31,524 bases of DNA from JASLBX01 sp036374175 (GTDB lineage: Bacteria; Actinomycetota; Actinomycetes; Jiangellales; Jiangellaceae). Below are positions 23,719 through 31,524 of this stretch, one piece after another. Within the stretch, counting starts at the first letter, position 1; each line of letters begins with the position of its first letter. Location of the stretch: positions 1-31,524 of the forward strand of contig DASUUH010000110.1 of NCBI GenBank assembly GCA_036374175.1, written 5' to 3'. Both the position numbers and the translations under genes were made by a program. Under the pieces are notes generated by a model that was not told the origin of the DNA, ran no database searches, and saw only the letters and a list, made by a program, of their open reading frames with translations.

Positions 23719-25722
23719 TCAGGCCTCGACCGCCGGGCCGGTGAACTGGCTCTGGTAGAGCTCGTAGTACGTGCCACGGCGGTCCAGGAGTTCGGTGTGG
23801 TTGCCCTTCTCGACGATCGCGCCGTCCCTCATGACAAGGATCAGGTCGGCGTCCCGGATGGTGGAGAGCCGGTGCGCGATGACGAAGCTGGTCCGGTCGC
23901 CGCGCAGCGCGGCCATGGCGCGCTGCACCAGCAACTCGGTCCTGGTGTCGACCGAGCTCGTGGCCTCGTCCAGGATGAGCAACGCCGGGTCGGCGAGGAA
24001 GGCGCGGGCAATGGTGATCAGCTGCTTCTCACCGGCGCTGATGTTGTCCGCCTCTTCGTCGATGACGGTGTCGTACCCGTCGGGTAGGGAGTGGACGTAC
24101 GCGTCCACATGGGCGGCCCTTGCAGCGGCTCGGATCTGCTCGTCGGTGGCGCGTGGGTTGCCGTAGGCGATGTTGTCCCGAATCGTGCCGCCGAACAGCC
24201 AGGTGTCCTGCAGTACCATGCCGACGCCGGAGCGCAGTTCGTGCCGGGGCATCCTGGCGATATCGCGCCCATCGAGAGTGATCCGGCCGGCGTCCAGTTC
24301 GTAGAAACGCATGATCAGGTTGACGAGGGTGGTCTTGCCGGCTCCGGTTGGCCCGACAATGGCGACCGTCTGGCCTGGCTCGACGGTCAGCGACAGGTCG
24401 TCGATCAGCGGCGTGTCCGGCTGGTACCGGAACGAGATGTCCTCAAAGGTGACCTTTCCCCGGACCGGCGACCCGTTGCCCAGATCCACTCGTGCGGTTA
24501 CGTCGTCCGGCCGTTCCTCCGGCTCGTCCAGCAGCTCGAAGACCCGCTCGGCCGACGCGACACCCGACTGGATCAGGTTGGCCATCGCCGCCAGCTGGGC
24601 CAGCGGCTGGGTGAAGTGCTGCGTGTACTGGATGAACGCCTGCACCTCACCCAGGCTCATCGAACCTGAGGCCACCCGCAGGCCACCGATGACCGCAATG
24701 GCGACGTAGTTCGCGCTGCCGAGGAACATCATCGCCGGCCGGATCAACCCCGAAATGAACTGCGCCCTGAAGCTTGACTCGTAGAGTTCCTCGTTCTCGC
24801 GGTCGAACGCTGCCTGGGTCTCGGCTTGCCGGCCGAACACCCGAACGACCTCGTGTCCGGTGTACGTTTCTTCAATCCGCGCGTTGAGCTTGCCGGTGCG
24901 CGCCCACTGAGCGACGAACTGCGGCTGCGACCGTTTTGCGATCATTGTCGTGGCGATGATCGACAGCGGCACCGTGATGATCGCCACCACTGCGAGCAGC
25001 GGTGAGATGATGACCATCATTGTCAGCACGCCGATGACGGTCAGTACTGACGTGAGCAACTGGCTGAGCGTCTGCTGGAGGCTTTGGCCGATGTTGTCGA
25101 TGTCGTTGGTGACCCGGCTGAGTACATCGCCACGCTGAGTGCGGTCGAAGTAGCGCAGGGGAAGCCGGTGCAGCTTCTCCTCGACGTCCGACCGCAGTCG
25201 GTACATACTCCGCTGGACAATGCCGGCCAGCAGGTACCCCTGCACCCACATGAACAGTGCGGCACCGACGTACAGCGCCAACACGCCGGCCAGCACCCAG
25301 CGCAGCGCGCTGAAGTCGATGCCTTGCCCCGGCACGACGTCCATGCCGCCCAACATGTCGGCGAGCTGATCTTCTCCACGCGCGCGTAGTTGTTCGAGCG
25401 CCTGGTCCTTGGTGAGCCCGGCCGGCAGCCGGCTGCCCATCGCGCCGGAGAAGATCAGGTCGGTCGCGTGTCCCAAGATCCGCGGGCCGAGAACGTTGAG
25501 CACGATGCCGGCGATGGTCAGAGTCACGACGGCGATGACCCCGGTCCGCTCTGGCCGCAGGCGTCCCAGCAGCCGCCGAGCAGACGGGCCGAAGTTGAGC
25601 GACTTCTGCGGCGGGCCGGCCATGCCGCCGAGCGGGCCACCCGGGCGGGGTCCGATCGGGATCGTCGCGGGGCGCGCTGGCGCACGAGTGGCCGCCGCGC
25701 CGTGCGGTTGGTGAGCGCTCAT
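23719..25722 (-). CDS. ABC exporter half-transporter, subunit with consensus Walker B
   Basis: A 667-residue fused membrane/ATPase protein. A Pro/Gly/Ala-rich cytosolic leader of about 45 residues precedes six membrane helices (about 60-360), then a nucleotide-binding domain. That domain has Walker A GPTGAGKTT, Walker B LLILDEATSSVD with catalytic Glu586, and H-loop His617 in IAHRLSTI. Its signature is degenerate (ISAGEKQL in place of LSGGQ). Paired with the upstream subunit it forms a heterodimer like TM287/288 or bacterial multidrug exporters. Its ATG overlaps the upstream stop by one base (TGATG), so translation is coupled. The operon begins with a TetR repressor gene, suggesting export of a compound that also induces it. 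Confidence 0.93.
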   Translation of the reverse strand: MSAHQPHGAAATRAPARPATIPIGPRPGGPLGGMAGPPQKSLNFGPSARRLLGRLRPERTGVIAVVTLTIAGIVLNVLGPRILGHATDLIFSGAMGSRLPAGLTKDQALEQLRARGEDQLADMLGGMDVVPGQGIDFSALRWVLAGVLALYVGAALFMWVQGYLLAGIVQRSMYRLRSDVEEKLHRLPLRYFDRTQRGDVLSRVTNDIDNIGQSLQQTLSQLLTSVLTVIGVLTMMVIISPLLAVVAIITVPLSIIATTMIAKRSQPQFVAQWARTGKLNARIEETYTGHEVVRVFGRQAETQAAFDRENEELYESSFRAQFISGLIRPAMMFLGSANYVAIAVIGGLRVASGSMSLGEVQAFIQYTQHFTQPLAQLAAMANLIQSGVASAERVFELLDEPEERPDDVTARVDLGNGSPVRGKVTFEDISFRYQPDTPLIDDLSLTVEPGQTVAIVGPTGAGKTTLVNLIMRFYELDAGRITLDGRDIARMPRHELRSGVGMVLQDTWLFGGTIRDNIAYGNPRATDEQIRAAARAAHVDAYVHSLPDGYDTVIDEEADNISAGEKQLITIARAFLADPALLILDEATSSVDTRTELLVQRAMAALRGDRTSFVIAHRLSTIRDADLILVMRDGAIVEKGNHTELLDRRGTYYELYQSQFTGPAVEA

Positions 25723-27455
25723 CAGACGGCCTCCGCGGCAGCGAGCTGGGACGAGACGATCTCGGCGTACGTCGAACACGTTTCCATCAGTTCGTCGTGC
25801 CGTCCGATCCCGACGACAGCACCGTCCTCGAGAACGACGATCTGGTCCGCGTCGATGATCGTCGCCACCCGCTGCGCGACGATCAGCACGGCAGCCTCGG
25901 CCGTCCAGGGTCGTAGCGCCGCACGCAGGCGGGCGTCCGTCCCCACGTCGAGTGCTGAGAACGAGTCGTCGAACAGGTAGATGGCGGGCTGCTTGACCAG
26001 CGCGCGGGCGATAGCGAGCCGCTGGCGCTGGCCGCCGGACAGGTTGGCGCCGCCTTGCGCCACGGGAGCTTCCAGGCGGTCGGGCATCGCCTCGACGAAA
26101 TCCCGCGCTTGGGCCACCTCGAGAGCGGCCCACAACTCCTCGTCCGAGGCGTCCGGGTTGCCGTAGCGCAGGTTGCTCGCCACGGTCCCGGAGAACAAGA
26201 AGGCCTTCTGCGGCACCAAGCCGATCTGAGCGTGCAGGACGCTGGAGTCCAGCCGGCGCACATCGACCCCGCCCACGAGCACCGCACCTGACGTTGCGTC
26301 CATCAGCCGGGGAATCAGGTTCAGCAGCGTGGTCTTGCCGGCTCCGGTACTGCCGATGATGGCCGTGCGTTGGCCTGGCCCCGTGCTGAACGTGACGTCG
26401 CGGAGCACCGGTGACTCGGCTCCCGGGTAGGCGAAGCCGGTGGCGAGGAACTCCACAGTGCCCGGCGCGGGGATGTCGGTGACCGGGTCGGTGGGCGGGA
26501 CGACCGACGTCGAGGTGGCGAGCACCTCGCTGATCCGATCGGCGGAAACCGCCGCCCGCGGCACCATGACCAGCATGAACGTGGCCATCATTACCGCCAT
26601 CAAGATCTGCGTTAGATAGGCGAGAAACGCCGTCAGCGCACCGACCTGCATCTGCCCGGCGTCGACTCGCAGCCCGCCGAACCACAGCACCGCGGCGCTG
26701 GAGGCGTTCAGCACGATGACGATGAAGGGAAAGATGAGCGCCATCAGCCGGCCCACACGTAGCGCGGTCTCGGTCAGCGCGGCGTTGGCGTCGGCGAACC
26801 GCCGGGTTTCGTCGGGCTCACGGACGAATGCCCGCACGACGCGGATACCGGTGATCTGCTCACGGAGGACGCGGTTGACGTCGTCGATGCGGCTTTGCAT
26901 GGCCCGGAATGCCGGCATCATCTCCCGGACGATCAGCAGCATGCCGAGCAGGAGCACCGGTACGGAGACGAGCATCAGCCACGACAAACCCACGTCCTGC
27001 CGGAGCGCCATGATGATGCCGCCGATGCCCATGATCGGTGCCATCACCAGCATGGTCGTGGTGACGACGACCAACATCTGAACCTGCTGGACGTCGTTGG
27101 TGTTGCGGGTGATCAGCGACGGCGCCCCGAACCGGGCGACTTCGCGCGTGGAAAAGGTGCCGACCCGGGCGAAGAGTGCAGCCCGAACGTCCCGCCCGAA
27201 CCCCATCGCGGCCCGGGCGCCGCAGTAGACCCCGCCGACGATGCTGGCACCCTGGATCAAGGTGACGAGCAGCATCCAACCGCCGGTCGAGACGATGAAG
27301 CCGGTGTCGCCTCGAGCGATCCCGTGGTCGATGATGTCGGCGTTGAGACTGGGCAGGTAGAGGGCCGCGAGCGTCCCGGCGAGCTGCAGGGCCACCGCGC
27401 CGGCCAGCCAATGCCGGTAGGGGCGCAGGTGGCTCCGGAGCAGGTCGATCAGCAC
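25722..27455 (-). CDS. ABC exporter half-transporter, subunit with degenerate Walker B
   Basis: A 577-residue half-transporter: six membrane helices (about 18-300) and an ATPase domain with Walker A GSTGAGKTT and a canonical signature LSGGQRQRLAIA. The Walker B ends IYLFDDSFSALD, so the catalytic Glu is replaced by Asp497, and the H-loop His is replaced by Gln528 (VAQRVATI). Combined with the partner's degenerate signature, both defects fall in the same composite site, leaving one working ATP site. The start is GTG 27455, with GGGAG about nine bases upstream. It lies 24 bases after the TetR gene. Confidence 0.93.
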   Translation of the reverse strand: MLIDLLRSHLRPYRHWLAGAVALQLAGTLAALYLPSLNADIIDHGIARGDTGFIVSTGGWMLLVTLIQGASIVGGVYCGARAAMGFGRDVRAALFARVGTFSTREVARFGAPSLITRNTNDVQQVQMLVVVTTTMLVMAPIMGIGGIIMALRQDVGLSWLMLVSVPVLLLGMLLIVREMMPAFRAMQSRIDDVNRVLREQITGIRVVRAFVREPDETRRFADANAALTETALRVGRLMALIFPFIVIVLNASSAAVLWFGGLRVDAGQMQVGALTAFLAYLTQILMAVMMATFMLVMVPRAAVSADRISEVLATSTSVVPPTDPVTDIPAPGTVEFLATGFAYPGAESPVLRDVTFSTGPGQRTAIIGSTGAGKTTLLNLIPRLMDATSGAVLVGGVDVRRLDSSVLHAQIGLVPQKAFLFSGTVASNLRYGNPDASDEELWAALEVAQARDFVEAMPDRLEAPVAQGGANLSGGQRQRLAIARALVKQPAIYLFDDSFSALDVGTDARLRAALRPWTAEAAVLIVAQRVATIIDADQIVVLEDGAVVGIGRHDELMETCSTYAEIVSSQLAAAEAV

Positions 27456-27479
27456 GAGTGGAAGCTCCCGTCGTGGAGG

Positions 27480-28079
27480 TTACGGATCATGGCGGCGAAT
27501 GCCGTCGAGGAGGAAAGCCGTGATCTCGGCCGGCTCCATGATCTGGCCGCCGGCGAGGTGGGGATGTGATCCGCCGAGCGCCAGGATCTGGAAGAACCGC
27601 GCGGCGTCGAGCGGATTGCAGGACAGGTTGGCGCGATCCGGCTCGAACAGCTGACTCAGCAGCTTGATGTGTTCGGCGTGCCGCGCCTCCCGATCGGCGT
27701 GTGCCTCATGTGGAATTCGCGCCATGCCAACGGCCGCGACAAGTCGGACGCTGCTGGCCATCCTGTGCTGGAGCAAGGTCGCGGCCTCCTGGACCCGCTG
27801 GTCGAGGGGCAGCGCCGGGTCGATGGCCCGCAGTTTCTCCTCGGTTTCGCGTGGGTCAAGTGCGGCTCGGACAGCTTCATTGATCAGCTCGTCCTTGGTC
27901 TCGAACACCCGGAATATCGTGCCCTCGGCAATGTCGGCGGCCTGGGCAATCTGCCGCGTGCTCACGTCGTACCCGTGCTCTGTAACGAGGGGGACTGTCG
28001 CTGCGATGATCGCCGCACGTCGATCCTCGGGTCGCATGGGCGCGGCGCGGCCCGAGCGTGGTGGTGTGGTTCGCGGCAC
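27480..28079 (-). CDS. TetR family transcriptional repressor
   Basis: A 199-residue regulator with a TetR helix-turn-helix at about 40-62 (VSTRQIAQAADIAEGTIFRV, then FETKDELINEAV) and a variable helical ligand domain. It is the first gene of an operon with the two ABC exporter subunits, so it most likely represses its own operon until the exported compound binds. I chose GTG 28079 because a near-consensus promoter ends seven bases before it. ATG 28037 (MRPEDRRAAI) is the other candidate; ATG 28109 would lie inside the spacer of that promoter and is unlikely. Confidence 0.9.
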   Translation of the reverse strand: MPRTTPPRSGRAAPMRPEDRRAAIIAATVPLVTEHGYDVSTRQIAQAADIAEGTIFRVFETKDELINEAVRAALDPRETEEKLRAIDPALPLDQRVQEAATLLQHRMASSVRLVAAVGMARIPHEAHADREARHAEHIKLLSQLFEPDRANLSCNPLDAARFFQILALGGSHPHLAGGQIMEPAEITAFLLDGIRRHDP

Positions 28080-28086
28080 AGCCAGG

Positions 28087-28115
28087 AGACTAACTGAGTG
28101 AGCACTCATTCACAA
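28087..28115 (-). promoter_or_regulatory. Promoter of the TetR-ABC operon with operator in its spacer
   Basis: On the minus strand: -35 TTGTGA (28110-28115), a 17-base spacer, -10 TAGTCT (28087-28092), seven bases, then GTG 28079. The spacer contains TGAGTGCTCACTCA (28095-28108), a palindrome with 6-bp arms and a two-base centre, the usual form of a TetR operator. Repressor bound there would block RNA polymerase directly. Confidence 0.7.
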
Positions 28116-28162
28116 CGGAGTTTTTCTCACAGCCGATTTCGCTGCGATCAGCCGCCCGCCGG

Positions 28163-28168
28163 TACGCT
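28163..28168 (+). promoter_or_regulatory. Probable -10 box of the DUF2568 gene
   Basis: TACGCT lies eight bases before GTG 28177, with no ribosome site, so a leaderless message is likely. It matches the LAL gene's element in an identical GCCGGTACGCTCG context. Confidence 0.4.
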
Positions 28169-28176
28169 CGGCGACC

Positions 28177-28548
28177 GTGGCTGGTTCCAGTGGTCAGATG
28201 CCGGGCTGGAACTTGGTGCTTCGTTTCCTGCTGGAGCTCGCCGCGTGGGCGGGCTTCGCCTGGGGCGGCTGGCAGCTCGGCTCGTGGCCACTCGGGATGG
28301 GATTGCTGGTTCTCACAGTAGTGCTCTGGGGCGTCTTCAACGTCCCTAACGACCCCAGCCGCGGAGGGCGGGCACCGGTCGCCGTCAGCGGTCCGGTGCG
28401 GTTGGTCATCGAGTTGCTGGTGCTCGGCGGCGGCGCCGTGATGTTCTGGCTGGGCGGTGCGCCGGCGATTGCAGTCGGATTGGCCGTCCTCAATGTGGTC
28501 CACCATGCCTTTGCGCTCAACCGGATCCGGTGGCTGCTGCGCCAGTGA
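28177..28548 (+). CDS. DUF2568 (YrdB family) small membrane protein
   Basis: A 123-residue protein with four likely membrane helices (about 12-30, 35-55, 70-90 and 95-112) and the family landmarks ELAAWAGFAWGGWQLGSWPL, WGVFNVPNDPSR and a closing NVVHHAFALNRIRWLL. Function is unknown. GTG 28177 is favoured by the TACGCT box; ATG 28198 would still include all helices. It ends 11 bases before the stop of the convergent glycosidase gene. Confidence 0.85.
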   Translation: MAGSSGQMPGWNLVLRFLLELAAWAGFAWGGWQLGSWPLGMGLLVLTVVLWGVFNVPNDPSRGGRAPVAVSGPVRLVIELLVLGGGAVMFWLGGAPAIAVGLAVLNVVHHAFALNRIRWLLRQ

Positions 28549-28559
28549 CGCGTGCATCG

Positions 28560-29960
<1,401 letters not shown>

Positions 29961-30026
29961 CTGCACATGAATCCGTTCGTCACCGTGCTGCCGCGCTGCA
30001 ACGGCAGATCTCACCAAACAGATGGA

Positions 30027-30032
30027 TAGCCT
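30027..30032 (+). promoter_or_regulatory. Possible -10 box of the carbonic anhydrase gene
   Basis: TAGCCT lies about 30 bases before GTG 30063, leaving a short leader that includes the ribosome site GGAAGGGAG just before the start. No clear -35 was found. Confidence 0.35.
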
Positions 30033-30062
30033 ATGGGGCGAGGCAGGGACGGAAGGGAGCTC

Positions 30063-30584
30063 GTGGGCGTGAGTGATGATCCAGCTGAGTTTGCCGACGT
30101 ACTGGCCGCCAATCGCGCGTACGCGGGGTCCTTCGAGCTGGCCGGCCTGCCTGCGGCCGCGGCCACCGGGTTGGCGATCGTCACGTGTATGGATTCGCGG
30201 ATCGAGCCGCTCGCCATGTGCGGACTTCGACCCGGCGACGCGAAGATCATTCGTAATGCCGGTGCCCGGGTTACTCCAGACGTCCTGCGCACCCTCGTGC
30301 TCGCCACCCACGCGCTCGGAGTGACGCGGGTGATGGTCGTCGCGCACACCAAGTGCAAGATGGCCAGCGCGACGCAGCAGGAGGTGGAGAACCTTATCGC
30401 CGAGCAGACCGGCATTGATGCGCGCAGCCTCGATTTCCACCTGATCGCTGACCAGCGGTCCACGCTGGCGCGGGACGTCCAGGCGATCCGTTCCTGGCCG
30501 TTTCTTCCGGCCGGCGTTCCGGTTGGCGGATTCATATATGACGTCGACACCGGACTCCTCGAGGCGGTCGTCACACCACAGTAA
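30063..30584 (+). CDS. Beta-class carbonic anhydrase
   Basis: A 173-residue enzyme that interconverts carbon dioxide and bicarbonate. The zinc ligands are Cys42 with Asp44 and Arg46 in the CxDSR motif (VTCMDSR), and His95 and Cys98 in the HxxC motif (VAHTKCKM). The block AKIIRNAGARVTPDVLRTL is also family-typical. The size and the GFIYDVDTGLLEAVV ending match the short beta-CA group of actinobacteria such as Rv1284. GGAAGGGAG precedes the start; GTG 30069, two codons on, has better spacing and may be the true start. Cytosolic. Confidence 0.93.
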   Translation: MGVSDDPAEFADVLAANRAYAGSFELAGLPAAAATGLAIVTCMDSRIEPLAMCGLRPGDAKIIRNAGARVTPDVLRTLVLATHALGVTRVMVVAHTKCKMASATQQEVENLIAEQTGIDARSLDFHLIADQRSTLARDVQAIRSWPFLPAGVPVGGFIYDVDTGLLEAVVTPQ

Positions 30585-30617
30585 GATCGGCGCCCGTTGG
30601 GCGGTCGGGCGCCGATC
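30585..30617. terminator. Perfect 12-bp hairpin after the carbonic anhydrase gene
   Basis: GATCGGCGCCCG (30585-30596) and its exact complement (30606-30617) enclose a nine-base loop and start immediately after the stop codon. There is no U-tract. It lies between convergent genes and can serve both. Confidence 0.8.
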
Positions 30618-30692
30618 CCCTGCGGATTACCTCCTTAAATTGTGGAGCCGGTGTTGGCCGATCCGGCCCTCCTTGCTAGTTGACCGGCCGGC

Positions 30693-31524
30693 TCACTCGC
30701 CTTGTTCCCCGGTGGTGACGGCGCCAGTCCTGGCGCGGCGGGCGGCCGGGTACCGGATGTTCTCCACCATCTCGACCAGGTGCTTCGGCGGTGGTGGAGT
30801 CAGCTTCGACACCACGATCGTCACGGCAAAGTTGACCAGCGCGCCGATCGTCCCGATGCCCTCCGGGCTGATGTTGAAGACGTGGTCGTTGGCCGACGTC
30901 CCGAATACTTCGAGCGTGTAGACCATGTAGACGATCGTGAACAGCAGACCGGCCACCATGCCGGATGCGGCGCCGATGGCATTGCACCGCTTCCAGAAGA
31001 TCCCGAGCACGATGATCGGGAAGAAGCTGGCCGCCGCCAACCCGAACGCGAATGCCACCACCTGGGCGACGAACGCGGGCGGGTTGATGCCGCCGTACAC
31101 CGCGACGAGCACCGCGCCCGCCATCGCGATGCGGCCGGCCCGCAACCGCTGCGCATCCGTGGCCGTCTTCTGAATCCGCCGGAAGTAGAGGTCATGCGAC
31201 ACCGACGAGGAGATCACCAGCAGCAGTCCGGCCGCGGTCGACATAGCTGCCGCCATGCCGCCGGCCGCCACGAGCCCGACGATCGGAGCCGGCAATCCGG
31301 CGATTTCCGGGCTGGCCAGCACCAGGATGTCGTTGTTGACGATCAGGTCGGCGCCGGACTCCGGGTTGTTGCTGACCGACGTAATCGTCTCGGCTCCTTC
31401 GGCGACAGAGACCAGGCCGGTGGCAGCCCAGTTCTCGATCCATGAAGGCAGTTCGCTCGCCGGCACTCCCTGCACGTCCCGCAGCAGGTTCAGCTTGGTG
31501 AACGCGCCCACCGCGGGAGCGGTC
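30693..31524 (-). CDS. Sodium:solute symporter (SSS family), C-terminal part
   Basis: About 277 residues of a membrane transporter that continues beyond the right edge. Membrane helices include PIVGLVAAGGMAAAMSTAAG, followed by LLLVISSSVSHDLYFR, then GRIAMAGAVLVAVYGGI, FVAQVVAFAFGLAAASFFPI and the late IGTIGALVNFAVTIVVSKLT. The STAAGLLLVISSSVSHDLY block is diagnostic of SSS proteins of the ActP / VC_2705 group, which import acetate or other short carboxylates with sodium. The soluble stretch near the window edge, before APEIAGL-like sequence, is an extracytoplasmic loop seen in the VC_2705 type. The substrate cannot be decided from this part. Its companion small DUF4212 subunit, if present, would lie outside the window. 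Confidence 0.87.
   Translation of the reverse strand, partial: TAPAVGAFTKLNLLRDVQGVPASELPSWIENWAATGLVSVAEGAETITSVSNNPESGADLIVNNDILVLASPEIAGLPAPIVGLVAAGGMAAAMSTAAGLLLVISSSVSHDLYFRRIQKTATDAQRLRAGRIAMAGAVLVAVYGGINPPAFVAQVVAFAFGLAAASFFPIIVLGIFWKRCNAIGAASGMVAGLLFTIVYMVYTLEVFGTSANDHVFNISPEGIGTIGALVNFAVTIVVSKLTPPPPKHLVEMVENIRYPAARRARTGAVTTGEQGE

Noticed and set aside
25722..26685. Extension of the second ABC gene upstream to a 988-codon frame
   Set aside because: The added 320 codons are an out-of-frame reading of the first ABC gene; the TGATG stop/start junction at 25720-25724 gives the natural start.
28109..28109. ATG 28109 as the TetR start
   Set aside because: It lies in the spacer of a good promoter whose -10 box is downstream of it, so it would not be transcribed from that promoter.

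Overview
The window is high-GC DNA with dense, strongly GC3-biased genes and many GTG starts. Its gene content (large LuxR-type and winged-helix ATPase regulators, an MMPL exporter, a DUF2568 protein, a VapBC pair, a GntR-linked ACC deaminase) points to an actinomycete (phylum Actinomycetota); I cannot name the genus. I found no rRNA, tRNA, CRISPR array or recognisable insertion sequence. The genes run off both ends: a glutaminyl cyclotransferase lipoprotein on the left and a sodium:solute symporter on the right.

Region 1 (1-12069) is accessory in character. A winged-helix (HTH_42) protein is followed tail-to-tail by a large regulator (winged helix + NTPase + TPR), which is divergent from a patatin-like phospholipase. 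Then comes a compact protease module: a TPR-CHAT caspase-like protease (5234-7852, minus) shares its upstream region with a cytosolic subtilase (7910-9310). The subtilase is followed by an ECF-like sigma factor and a small helix/beta-sandwich protein. Beyond the module lies a decayed copy of the same large regulator (10753-12069), in the same orientation as the intact one, so intact and broken paralogues bracket the phospholipase-protease-sigma segment. This segment is the best candidate for an interesting, possibly undescribed system: a two-protease module coupled to a dedicated sigma factor.

Region 2 (12100-14600) holds small accessory genes: a GNAT acetyltransferase, an AbiEi-type protein with a C-terminal DUF559-like nuclease fold, and a VapBC toxin-antitoxin pair. 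A perfect 22-bp inverted repeat separates the last two.

Region 3 (14600-18513, minus) is a probable operon: 2-Cys peroxiredoxin, split transketolase (N and C subunits with overlapping stop/start), a GntR/FCD regulator and a bona fide ACC deaminase (acdS).

Region 4 (18670-28548) is dominated by export and control: a LuxR-type LAL regulator, an MMPL exporter, and a TetR-ABC-ABC operon encoding a heterodimeric ABC exporter with one degenerate ATP site. A near-textbook promoter carries the probable TetR operator in its spacer. A DUF2568 membrane protein follows.

Region 5 (28560-31524) has a GH1 beta-glycosidase, a beta-carbonic anhydrase and the partial symporter.

Two motifs recur. Strong GC-rich hairpins sit at several convergent gene ends. 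A TANNNT-like box lies 6-8 bases before the start codon of at least seven genes, suggesting widespread leaderless transcripts.
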